From: Tritrichomonas foetus
Lineage: Eukaryota > Parabasalia > Tritrichomonadida > Tritrichomonadidae
DNA: 25,976 nt
Assembly (NCBI GenBank): GCA_001839685.1
Contig: MLAK01001234.1
Coordinates: 1-25,976, forward strand
Reading direction: 5' to 3'
Translations under genes and position numbers: made by a program
The notes under the pieces: model-generated
The model's input: the letters and a program-made list of their open reading frames with translations, nothing else
What the model was told of the DNA's origin: nothing
The model's database searches: none
Shown here: positions 1-8,387 of the stretch, piece after piece
Numbering within the stretch: position 1 is the stretch's first letter
How the letters are laid out: every line of letters begins with the position of its first letter

Positions 1-29
1 AGTGGTGATGGTAGTGTGTGTGGTAGGAC

Positions 30-83
30 AAAGGTTTATGGGGTGGTCCCACAAATCTTTGGGGGACCACTTTGTAAACCTTT
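30..83. repeat. Imperfect inverted repeat (hairpin)
   Basis: The outer arms AAAGGTTTA (30-38) and TAAACCTTT (75-83) are perfect reverse complements. The inner arms GTGGTCCCACAAA (43-55) and TTTGGGGGACCAC (58-70) pair over 13 bp with one mismatch and a 2-nt loop. A 4x4 internal loop separates the two stems. The arms are richer in G/C than the surroundings. It could be the tip of a mobile element cut by the window edge or a solo MITE-like palindrome; there is no coding evidence either way. Confidence 0.75.
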
Positions 84-520
84 CATATAGGAGGAAATAA
101 CGATCAAAATAATTTTGCGATTTCGTATCATTTCTATGAAATGCTATCATATGATTCACATCAAATAAAACCTCGAAATAGATACGAAGTTTTTATTAAA
201 ATTAATTTTTGATCTCACAATATTTTTTTGCCAGATATTCTTTATTCATTGAAAAGTCAGATCTTTTTTCATAAGATATTGATTTTCAAAGAACTTTATA
301 ATCTGATTATTCATTTCATGATTTTTGTTTCTTTTTTTAAAAAAGTGCATTTTGCACAAAGATTATATTAGATTTCTATGCTAATTGAAGGCGTTACTTT
401 GTGAAAGAAATGAATGAGTGTTTCAAATGATTAACTAGTTTTCATCTAGAGACAATTCACATGAATCTTATTTGTGCCTCACATTTTTCTTATCTATTGA
501 ATTACTCTACTGAAATATGT

Positions 521-577
521 TTTTCCATGAAACTCAAGCTTTTCCACGTAACTCACACTTTTCCACATAATTAAACA
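521..577. repeat. Tandem repeat, 3 x 19 bp
   Basis: Three adjacent 19-bp units start at 521, 540 and 559, each beginning TTTTCCA. Units 1 and 2 share the ACTCA core and unit 3 has drifted. The repeat lies in noncoding DNA and no function is evident. Confidence 0.7.
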
Positions 578-860
578 TATAAATATCTTAATAAGTTAGA
601 AATCTTTCAATATTTGAGTAGCCTCCTCTTAAGTATGCAAGATGTTATACAACTATAGTTGAATATAATATTGGAGCATCTGTGATATGAAATGTTTATT
701 TGTCGAGATATCCTTATGCCACAATTTTCGTTTTCCAAAATCATGCATAAACGTGAACCCTACAAGTAAAACAAAACATTTTAAATTCAAAAACATGAAA
801 TTGATGAAAGATTTTATCTTTATTTCTATTATCTATAATTCTATGACAAATAACAATACA

Positions 861-1508
861 TTAATTCATTGTGGCCGTTTCAACAGCCATTGGAAATATT
901 GGTAAGAACTCTGTCGATGGCTCAATTGCTTTTTCTGGGAGAACAGTTGGAAACTGTTGAATACCAAGCTTTCCAGAACATTGTAATTTTTCAAACTTTG
1001 CTGAAATTTTCCTAAATGATGAAGGATTGGTTTCAATTCTTTGTCTAAAAAGATCGTTGACACGTGCAGCTTCTCGAGCAGATGTGGGATCAACAGAACA
1101 CTTCATCATATTAAAAGCAGTGTCTGGATCTCTCAATCTATTTCCATACTTTTCATTGAAGGCTTTTCTCAATTTATTAACCATCCCCTGGTGAAGTGGT
1201 CTTGGTTTTTCACAAGACCTTCTCTGAAAAGCGCGACCGTATGAACTTTTGTTATCATTACATAAGCTTCTAGTGTTTTTGTATGATGATGGGATGGTGG
1301 GTCGAACATTTTTATTATCTACAAGATAGATTGTATCGTTTCCCTTGATGTTATAGAAGGAAAAAGAAAGTGCAGTTGATAATAATGATCCATTATATAC
1401 AACATAACAGTGTGATAAGCCGAGTCTGTTAAGTGCATTTTGGAGTGAATCGAATGGGGAAACGAAAAGAGAGTCGTCGATGATACCAGCGATATTAATA
1501 TGATACAT
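861..1508 (-). CDS. Small protein with ubiquitin-like N-terminus
   Basis: This 215-residue protein begins at an ATG with a TCACTC initiator 22 nt upstream. Residues about 36-70 read like the second half of a ubiquitin fold: a VVYNGSLL strand (compare the IIFAGKQL strand of ubiquitin), a short S/F-rich loop, YNIKGNDTI and a closing YLV strand. The rest is basic and probably helical, with a DPTSAREAARVNDLF segment around 140-155 and a Pro/Glu-rich end. There is no signal peptide, membrane segment or C-terminal Gly-Gly, so it is not a conjugated modifier and may be an adaptor. The domain call rests on pattern similarity only and the function is unknown. The nearest gene is 1.4 kb away, so no operon-like context helps. 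Confidence 0.65.
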   Translation of the reverse strand: MYHINIAGIIDDSLFVSPFDSLQNALNRLGLSHCYVVYNGSLLSTALSFSFYNIKGNDTIYLVDNKNVRPTIPSSYKNTRSLCNDNKSSYGRAFQRRSCEKPRPLHQGMVNKLRKAFNEKYGNRLRDPDTAFNMMKCSVDPTSAREAARVNDLFRQRIETNPSSFRKISAKFEKLQCSGKLGIQQFPTVLPEKAIEPSTEFLPIFPMAVETATMN

Positions 1509-2892
1509 TTGAGTAGTATTGCTTGAGTGAGATTGTGGGGATTTTGGGGTGAAAGTGAATTGTGATTTTTAGAAAAAAATGAAGTTAAGTAGCAAGTTAT
1601 TTTTGATAAACTTTCTATGATTTCAATTAAATTTTTAATGTGCAACTTTTTAAGAGATTTTTCTCGAGTTTTCAATTATTTCTAGTGGTTATTTTGAAAA
1701 TTTGAGAAGAAAGTCTCCAAATCTAATCAAACACATAAAAGTTTCTAATGTATGTAGTGAAAAACTGAAATTTATTCAAATATTTGAAATTACTAACTGT
1801 TTGTTATCAAAATTGATATGAAAATTTCAATGATAGTGTTGAGAATAATTATTTTTAGAAAAACTTGAGTTGGAGTTCCAAATAATATTATTTTAAGATA
1901 TGCAAGGAAACAATAATGTTGCAGGATTCTAAAGAATTAAACATTGATTATTGGAGATTGAACTTTTTCAAAAGATAATTATGTGAAAGTGACCAGTCAT
2001 CATTCAATTTTCAAAATATGTATCATAACCACCCATGTATTCAACCACTTTTTTTGCAAAAAGTTTAACTTGTTGGTGATATCACCTGAATTGTGAGTAG
2101 TTTGACGGATAAGAAAAGTTTCAATTTCAATAGTATATCATTTCATAGTACTGTTTGGGTTAACATGGACAAATATTATTCTAATTTCCAACAGCAACTA
2201 AATTCGAAGAAGCAACCACTATCGAAATTGAAAGAATAATATTGATTCTAATCAGAAACTAAATATATAAACGGTTTTTTTATGTCTGAGTGAGTCTTCT
2301 TAGCAACATTCTACCGAATATAATCAGATTAGAATAGCAAGCTTGAGATAAGCAGAAAATAATTTTGTATAAAGTAAGAGTTTTTATCAAAAAAATTCAA
2401 ATGTAAATCGATTAATCATCGGAGTTTTTCTCATTTAAGCTGTAAATCTATATCAGTATCGTAAACAATAAATTTAATACATTTTTCATGTTCTAAAAGC
2501 CCAACTAGAAAGAAAAGAAACCAGATGTATATCTCAACTTTTCGGTGTCTTGGGTAGGTAAAACTTAATTCATGGTAAATATTATCACTTGGTTTGTATT
2601 CTCACAATATACGCAGATACTCATTGAATTAATCATTCTATTTGTATAGTCAATCTATATTCGACTTATAAGTAAAGCATCATACTTATTTGATCTAATG
2701 TTTCCAATTTACATGGAGCGAACCTTCTCTCATATATCAGTTATTTACATCTATTTATGAATTCTTTTATTCCAAATATGTTATTTACATTCACTTTTGA
2801 AACAATCAAATTGAACAACAAGTCCTAAAAAAATAATATGTTTCCAATATTATGTATAATTTTCGTATCAAGTTATATCAAGAATATATAAT
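1509..2892. other. Noncoding interval, 1.4 kb
   Basis: Only short AT-rich frames full of stops are present on both strands. No RNA gene, repeat array or pseudogene could be recognised. It separates the 5' end of the ubiquitin-like gene from the 3' end of the metallopeptidase gene. Confidence 0.6.
1525..1530 (-). promoter_or_regulatory. Inr-like element (TCACTC)
   Basis: It reads TCACTC on the minus strand, 17-22 nt before the ATG at 1508. Trichomonad core promoters are known to use an initiator of type TCA(C/T)(A/T) close to the start codon. The match is short and could be chance. Confidence 0.4.
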
Positions 2893-5766
2893 TTACTCAA
2901 GTGATTGAACAGTGAAGTTTTCAGGAATTTCAGAAACAGTTCTATTACCAAACACATAAGAATACCAATGTTGGTCCAACAAGAATTTTGCAGCTTCGGT
3001 GATTTGCTCTTTCGACATATTCAATGCCGCGGTTCTTCGTTTTTGGATTTCATCATAAGTAATACTAGAGAAAGTATAAGTTTTAACTCTGTTATTTGGT
3101 GCCATCGGGCGATCAATAATTGAGAAGAAGTTTACAATTGCTCTATGAATCATTGCCTCGTCGAATTCACCATTGGCAGCACGTTGAATTGCTATTTTAT
3201 ATGCTTCCAAACAATCACTTGCATTTGTGTCACGGTAGCTGCTAATTGTGAAAACTCCTTGGAATGGCATTTGTGAAGCATTTACTCCATAAGCACCTAT
3301 TTTTTCACGCACTTCAACATGCAAGAATTCATTTTCCAACAATGATGAAAGTAATCCAAGTGCAAGAGAATGAGTTGATGTATATGGGACAGTTTTACAT
3401 AATGATACAGTTGTGTTTACCATTGTTTCAAATTCATAGAAGACTTTGTCACATTTCAAAGATTCACAGAATTTGTCAATAACCGAATAGTCTTTGATTG
3501 CATCAATTTCTGTGTTTTTATTAAGATCTTCCATAATTGGGACCATCATTTGTTTAACTTGTTCAATATTTGCTTTATCAGCAACAATGACACAATTAAA
3601 TCGAGATTTCATAAATAATTGTTCATACACATTCTTTACAATTTCTTCGCATTCTTCAGTATCTTTAATATCATGTAATCTATCAATGAATGAAAGGCCA
3701 CTCCAAAGCTCATAAAGTGCGTAGTATCTTGAAAATTGAGCTGATCCTTTCATCAAAGCATAGTGGCTTCCTCTTTCTTGAAGATCACTTGTAGAATCGG
3801 CTTCAATTGAATTCAAAATTGAATGAATTTGCTCTTTGTTATCAAGGAACGGCTCGAATAGTAAGGTTTTAAGCAAGTTAATTGCATTTTTCATATTATG
3901 CATTAAGAAATGCATTTTTATATAAAATGATCCTGTTATATCATTAGAATCATCTTTTTCGGCATAAGGAATTGGCGAAACAATAATTCCACCTGTATAT
4001 AAGTTTTCTTGAACAGAAAATTCTTGATCATCCAAATCACCACAGCCAATTGCTCCAAGAACATTTGCAAAGACAGATGCATCTGCGATAAGTTTATTAT
4101 TCAATGGAAGATCAGCTTTAATTGTAATATAAACCACACTATTTGTAAATATTGGGAAAGTAGTAATGAAATTATCTTTTTGGAAATCAATTTTTGGTGC
4201 AATTGGATTAATATCGGATAAACTAATTTCAGGAAGAAGTTCAACTGGCTTTTCTTTTGTTACAAGATCTTTTACAAGTTTTGCTTGTGCGATAATAGAT
4301 TCACGTTCTTCTTTTGAAATGTTTTGATTGATTGAACTGTTTCTTCTTTCGTTGAATGATTCTGTAAATCCAGAAACTGGTTTCATTGTCAAAAATACAC
4401 AAGATTTATTATCAATAAGATACTTTTGAACAAGAGATTCAAGATAACGTGGCTGTGAGCTAATTCTTTGCTTTAATCGTTGAATTCTGATTGTATCGTT
4501 GAAAATTAAATTTGGATCGATTCCATTAATCCAATATTCGACAAATTTCAGATGGCAATGATTTCCTGGGTTTCCTGTGAGGCATTTAACATCCAATTCG
4601 TATTGGTGAATAACAGATTGAATTTCGGACTCTGGGAATCCATTTTGAACTATTTCTTTTAAGGTATCAAAAACAATTTCAAAGAATTTTTCAACGTTTT
4701 CTTCTTCGATATGATCAAGACCGATTGAAAACATGACATTTGGTGTTGAATCATCAACGCCTTGAATATTAAAGTATGAACCAATTTGTGGCTTGATAAG
4801 TCTTTGGAATAGGAGTGTAGCTGGAGATTCAATCAGGAGGGATGAAATGACTTCAAAGTCTTGAATTAAATCAATGTCATTAATGTTGCAGAGGTGCCAT
4901 GAAATGCAAGCTTTGTATTGTTCAGAAACTTCACACATCGCATCAACTGGTCCATCAACTGTGATATGACGTGGCTCTGTAAAATGGGGTTGAATCAAGT
5001 TAATGGTATGTGGCTGAACTGGGTCATGCGGGATATTTGAAAGGAATGAATTCATTCTCTCCATAATTGGTTCAACTGGGAAACAGCCAAAATGGAATAA
5101 ATAACAATTTGTTGGTGAATAAAATTTCTTGTGGTAAGTTTTGAGTTGATCCAGTGTTAATTTTGCAATTGCGTCTGGATCACCACCAAATACATATTTA
5201 TATGGTGTGTCAGGCATCATAGTCATACGAACTTTTTCTTGGAAGTATTCTGATGGATTCGACAAACTTCCGCACATTTCGCTGTAAACAACACCAGCAT
5301 GTTTCAATGGTGATGAAGGGTCATTTTGATCAGACGGTTCAAGACGGTGGCATTCTGTTAAGAAATTGTCTTCATTCAAATTTGGATGAAATGCGGCATC
5401 CAAATAAACGTCAAGAATGTTGTGAAAATCTTTCTCATTGGTTGTAGAAAACGGATAGATTGTATAATCGAGGCCAGTGTAAGCGTTAAGGAAATTTGCT
5501 AACGATCGTTTGTAAAGTTCTTGAAAAACATCTGAAACTGGATATTTAGCACTACCATGAAGAACCATATGCTCTAAAACATGAGTAGCACCACTGTCAT
5601 CATCGCAAGTGGTTTTGAAAGAAATGGCGAAATGATTATTAATATCTTCGGTCTTTAAATGAATAAATGGGCAATGATGAACTTCGTGCTCGTAAAAGTA
5701 AGCGGTTCCATTGTAATCGGGAAGACTTTCGGTTCGAATTAATTTAAATCCGTGTAAATTCGTCAT
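2893..5766 (-). CDS. M16C metallopeptidase, presequence protease-like (PreP/Cym1/PITRM1)
   Basis: This 957-residue protein has the usual length of PreP-type pitrilysins. The inverted zinc motif HVLEH lies at residues 62-66 (ligands H62, H66; catalytic E65), in the family context HVLEHMVLHGSAKYPV. The third zinc ligand is probably E163 in GVVYSEMCGS, matching the GVV-N/S-EM block of M16C. The C-terminal half carries the substrate-binding R...Y signature REKIGAYG (R820, Y826). Such enzymes form a clamshell that degrades short unfolded peptides, typically cleaved targeting presequences in mitochondria. In trichomonads the organelle would be the hydrogenosome, but the start MTNLHGFKLI does not look like a hydrogenosomal presequence, so a cytosolic location is equally possible. 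The frame is intact and divergent from VPS33. Confidence 0.93.
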   Translation of the reverse strand: MTNLHGFKLIRTESLPDYNGTAYFYEHEVHHCPFIHLKTEDINNHFAISFKTTCDDDSGATHVLEHMVLHGSAKYPVSDVFQELYKRSLANFLNAYTGLDYTIYPFSTTNEKDFHNILDVYLDAAFHPNLNEDNFLTECHRLEPSDQNDPSSPLKHAGVVYSEMCGSLSNPSEYFQEKVRMTMMPDTPYKYVFGGDPDAIAKLTLDQLKTYHKKFYSPTNCYLFHFGCFPVEPIMERMNSFLSNIPHDPVQPHTINLIQPHFTEPRHITVDGPVDAMCEVSEQYKACISWHLCNINDIDLIQDFEVISSLLIESPATLLFQRLIKPQIGSYFNIQGVDDSTPNVMFSIGLDHIEEENVEKFFEIVFDTLKEIVQNGFPESEIQSVIHQYELDVKCLTGNPGNHCHLKFVEYWINGIDPNLIFNDTIRIQRLKQRISSQPRYLESLVQKYLIDNKSCVFLTMKPVSGFTESFNERRNSSINQNISKEERESIIAQAKLVKDLVTKEKPVELLPEISLSDINPIAPKIDFQKDNFITTFPIFTNSVVYITIKADLPLNNKLIADASVFANVLGAIGCGDLDDQEFSVQENLYTGGIIVSPIPYAEKDDSNDITGSFYIKMHFLMHNMKNAINLLKTLLFEPFLDNKEQIHSILNSIEADSTSDLQERGSHYALMKGSAQFSRYYALYELWSGLSFIDRLHDIKDTEECEEIVKNVYEQLFMKSRFNCVIVADKANIEQVKQMMVPIMEDLNKNTEIDAIKDYSVIDKFCESLKCDKVFYEFETMVNTTVSLCKTVPYTSTHSLALGLLSSLLENEFLHVEVREKIGAYGVNASQMPFQGVFTISSYRDTNASDCLEAYKIAIQRAANGEFDEAMIHRAIVNFFSIIDRPMAPNNRVKTYTFSSITYDEIQKRRTAALNMSKEQITEAAKFLLDQHWYSYVFGNRTVSEIPENFTVQSLE

Positions 5767-5947
5767 TGGTCGAAGTCAAAGTTTCCTTTGGAGAAATTTT
5801 CGTGTAAACTATTGAATTGATAATTCCTTTCAATTCTGGTTAACAAATAAATTTGCTAACTAGCCAATTTTTGAATGAAAATTTTCATTTGGGAAAATTT
5901 ACCTATATAGGTGAATTCCTATACACTTTTTCTAACAAAAATTGGTG
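5767..5947. promoter_or_regulatory. Divergent intergenic promoter region (181 bp)
   Basis: This short AT-rich interval must hold the promoters of both the metallopeptidase (-) and VPS33 (+). It contains ACCTATATAGGT, a near palindrome around 5901-5912, and a CACTTTTTC stretch about 20 nt before the VPS33 ATG. No clean TCAYW initiator is seen for the minus-strand gene. The role is inferred from position. Confidence 0.4.
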
Positions 5948-7786
5948 ATGACAGAGAACGAAAGTGTTTATTCCATTTTCCAGTCTCTTGCATCAGACGA
6001 TATCCTTAATTTACTTCAGGGAATTGCAGGAATCCCACAAGAAGGCGAAGATCCCAACAAAAGCAAAATAATTTTATCATTTTTGAAAAAGAATTTCGGA
6101 TTTTTCAGAAGGGCGCTTCCTTCACAAGCATTCAGCAACGAAAATATCAAAAGCATCATTTTCTGCGAATCAATTAGTCCAATCGAAGCCTCAGGAAAAA
6201 TTGTCGGATTATGTCTCGATGACTCAAACGAAGTCGAATTTGCATTAAAACAATTTTCTTTATTGCCGAATTTCGAAAAGTATTTAGTTATGATTCCTCG
6301 CCTCACGACTTTATGCCAAGAAGCCATCGACAGATCTGGATTGAAAGTTCATGTTTTGGAATATCACTTGGAGATTATCCCACTTGAAAAATATTGTTTT
6401 GTTGTTCCTTCTCCAAAATGCTTCATGCGCTGTTTTGTGCAAGACGACATTAATGACGTTTATACGATTGCCAGCTCACTTTTAAAGCTAACACTTTTAA
6501 CAGGTAAGCCAGACAAAATCTATGCTGCTGGAAATGTTTCGTGCAGGGTTTTAGCTCTTTTAGAGCAATTGAAAAATCAAGTTGGTTCAAATTTTGGCAG
6601 AAAAGACAAAGAGTTTTCTCAATTATATATAATTGATCGTTCAGCTGATTTATTAACACCACTTGCTTCTCAATTCTATTATGGAGGAATGTTAGATGAA
6701 GCTTATAATGTTGATTATGGCTATTTAAATCTTCCTTCAAACATTTCTCTTGAAGATACTCCTGACCAACGCGAGGTTTTACTCTCTGACCAGAAAGATG
6801 AATTCTTTGCAAACCTCAGATGCGAAGATTATTTGAATGCTCTTGAACAGGCAGAACTTGTACGTCAAGAAATAATCGGTCTGAAACAAAACATGGATAA
6901 TACTTCAGGTACACTTCAATACAGTGTTTATGCACGTCGCGCCAAATATTTGGTCGATACGAAACAATATTTATACATGCACTATAGCCTTCTTGAAGAT
7001 TTGGCAACAATTCGAAAACCAATGAAAGATATGATTAATTTTGAATATTCATCCCTTTTACAAGATATAGAAGATATAGATATCGTTAATCGATTAATTA
7101 ATAGGCGTCAGTACTGGCATGCAATTCGCCTTTTTTGTTTTGCTTCAGTTGCAACTCGTGGCCTTTCTAAGCAAACAATTGCAGACTTCCAAAGAAGACT
7201 GATTAGTAAATTCGGTTTTGATGTTGTTCAAGATTTAATTAATCTTGAAAAAGCTGGATTTTTGACACCCTCTTTATCAATTATGGATCATTTTATGAAA
7301 AGTAATAAGCCGAAATTTAATAATATTAATACTGTTCTTAAAATTCTGTATAAAGATCCCCCAACTACACCTGATATTGAAAAAGGTTATGATAATTATG
7401 TACCAATCCTTCACAGACTTGTTCAAGCAGGTGTGAATGGTCAATGGGAAGGTGAGACGCAAGTTTCAAAACTTATGGGACAAATGGATATACCTGTGAA
7501 AGTTTCTTCTTTGTCCGGAAATAATTTGAATAATACTTTACCATCTGATTCAAGCTTGAATAATTTGAATAAAGCGACTGAAAATAACTCTAAAATTAAT
7601 AAAGGAACAGAAAAAATTTTGGTGTTCGTCATTGGAGGAGTTACAAGCACAGAAGTTCAACTCTTCAGGAAAATGGGAAAAATTCTGTTCAATGGAAAAT
7701 ATGACTTCCATGTTGGAAGTACAAGCATCACACATGGTGTTGATCTTGTTAAATCAATTTGTCCATTCATTCAATCAAAGACATAA
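5948..7786 (+). CDS. Sec1/Munc18-family protein, VPS33-like
   Basis: This 612-residue protein starts at the ATG at 5948; upstream in-frame TTG and GTG codons are not used as starts here. The length equals VPS33 proteins (about 600-620). The strongest signature is IIDRSADLLTPLASQFYYGGMLDE at 228-251, the Sec1 block in its VPS33 form (IDR-x-D-x-x-TP, then Q-x-x-Y-x-G-x-x-DE). The YLVMIPRLTTLCQ segment (112-124) and the IIPLEKYCF segment (143-151) also fit VPS33. The C-terminus has KILVFVIGGVTSTEV (about 555-569), the last conserved SM strand. VPS33 clasps SNARE helices and is the SM subunit of HOPS/CORVET tethers on endosomes and lysosomes. A 30-residue Asn/Ser-rich insert (about 522-553) precedes the last strand. 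Confidence 0.88.
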   Translation: MTENESVYSIFQSLASDDILNLLQGIAGIPQEGEDPNKSKIILSFLKKNFGFFRRALPSQAFSNENIKSIIFCESISPIEASGKIVGLCLDDSNEVEFALKQFSLLPNFEKYLVMIPRLTTLCQEAIDRSGLKVHVLEYHLEIIPLEKYCFVVPSPKCFMRCFVQDDINDVYTIASSLLKLTLLTGKPDKIYAAGNVSCRVLALLEQLKNQVGSNFGRKDKEFSQLYIIDRSADLLTPLASQFYYGGMLDEAYNVDYGYLNLPSNISLEDTPDQREVLLSDQKDEFFANLRCEDYLNALEQAELVRQEIIGLKQNMDNTSGTLQYSVYARRAKYLVDTKQYLYMHYSLLEDLATIRKPMKDMINFEYSSLLQDIEDIDIVNRLINRRQYWHAIRLFCFASVATRGLSKQTIADFQRRLISKFGFDVVQDLINLEKAGFLTPSLSIMDHFMKSNKPKFNNINTVLKILYKDPPTTPDIEKGYDNYVPILHRLVQAGVNGQWEGETQVSKLMGQMDIPVKVSSLSGNNLNNTLPSDSSLNNLNKATENNSKINKGTEKILVFVIGGVTSTEVQLFRKMGKILFNGKYDFHVGSTSITHGVDLVKSICPFIQSKT

Positions 7787-7819
7787 GAATAAAGAATTAT
7801 CTGATAATTATTATTGTTA

Positions 7820-7836
7820 TTTTTTTTTTTTTTTTT
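7820..7836. repeat. Poly-T tract (T17)
   Basis: An uninterrupted run of 17 T lies 33 nt after the VPS33 stop. It could belong to the VPS33 3' end. It also forms the left border of the decayed fragment whose right border is A58. Confidence 0.9.
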
Positions 7837-7841
7837 AATGA

Positions 7842-8027
7842 ACTAGTTTTTTCAGCAATGGAAACAAACCAGAAAACTCAAATGATGCAGATCCAGATAA
7901 TGGGGAAAGTAATATTGGAGCAATAGTTGGTGCAACAATAAGTTAAATTGCTTTAGGTATGGCAGTAGGAGTGAATTTCTACTATATCAAAAGAAATAAA
8001 CACAATTCTGTTGAAGCTGTTGCTTGA
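7842..8027 (+). pseudogene. Remnant of a type I membrane surface-protein C-terminus
   Basis: One frame, open except for a single TAA (7953-7955), encodes a Pro/Asn/Asp-rich stem (NKPENSNDADPDNGES), then a small-residue hydrophobic helix, SNIGAIVGATIS, stop, IALGMAVGVNFYY, a basic stop-transfer KRNKH, and a short tail SVEAVA ending in TGA. This stem-helix-basic-tail order is the standard C-terminus of trichomonad BspA-like and related surface proteins. No start codon or ectodomain precedes it, and it begins right after a TGA. I read it as a decayed 3' fragment. The exact family cannot be told from the tail alone. Confidence 0.5.
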
Positions 8028-8255
8028 GATCTATAATATACTTATGAGATATCTTGCGAAAACTAATAAAGAAACAATCCTATTCTTTCTATCAATTCTC
8101 GTAATTTGTCTTTTTCTTTTATCTCAAAATCGTTATTAGAAATTCACAATCTAAATATAAAAAATATACATCAACTTGAACTAAGTCTCACACTAGATCT
8201 TATTTTATTTGACCTATTCACCGTTTTTGGTCAAACGAGACAGAAATTTCCCTAT

Positions 8256-8256
<1 letters not shown>

Positions 8257-8314
<58 letters not shown>
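8257..8314. repeat. Poly-A tract (A58)
   Basis: This uninterrupted run of 58 A on the plus strand lies 230 nt downstream of the surface-protein remnant and 73 nt past the stop of the minus-strand BEACH frame. It is far longer than any other homopolymer in the window. Its exact length in the genome may differ from the assembly. Confidence 0.95.
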
Positions 8315-8317
<3 letters not shown>

Positions 8318-8387
8318 AATAGAATAATATATAGTATTTAATAATAAAACAATCACTAAAGCAAGTAGATGCATCACAAAGTGAGCA

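Larger units (their letters stand above)
1..860. other. Noncoding left flank
   Basis: No credible gene is seen in either strand. The stretch is AT-rich apart from its first 85 bases, which are GT-rich and fold into a hairpin, and it holds a 19-bp triplet repeat; both are listed separately. A short open frame at 687-905 runs into the 3' end of the next gene on the other strand and has no coding character. Confidence 0.6.

Noticed and set aside
687..905. 72-codon plus-strand frame
   Set aside because: It overlaps the 3' end of the ubiquitin-like gene on the other strand and has no protein-like pattern.
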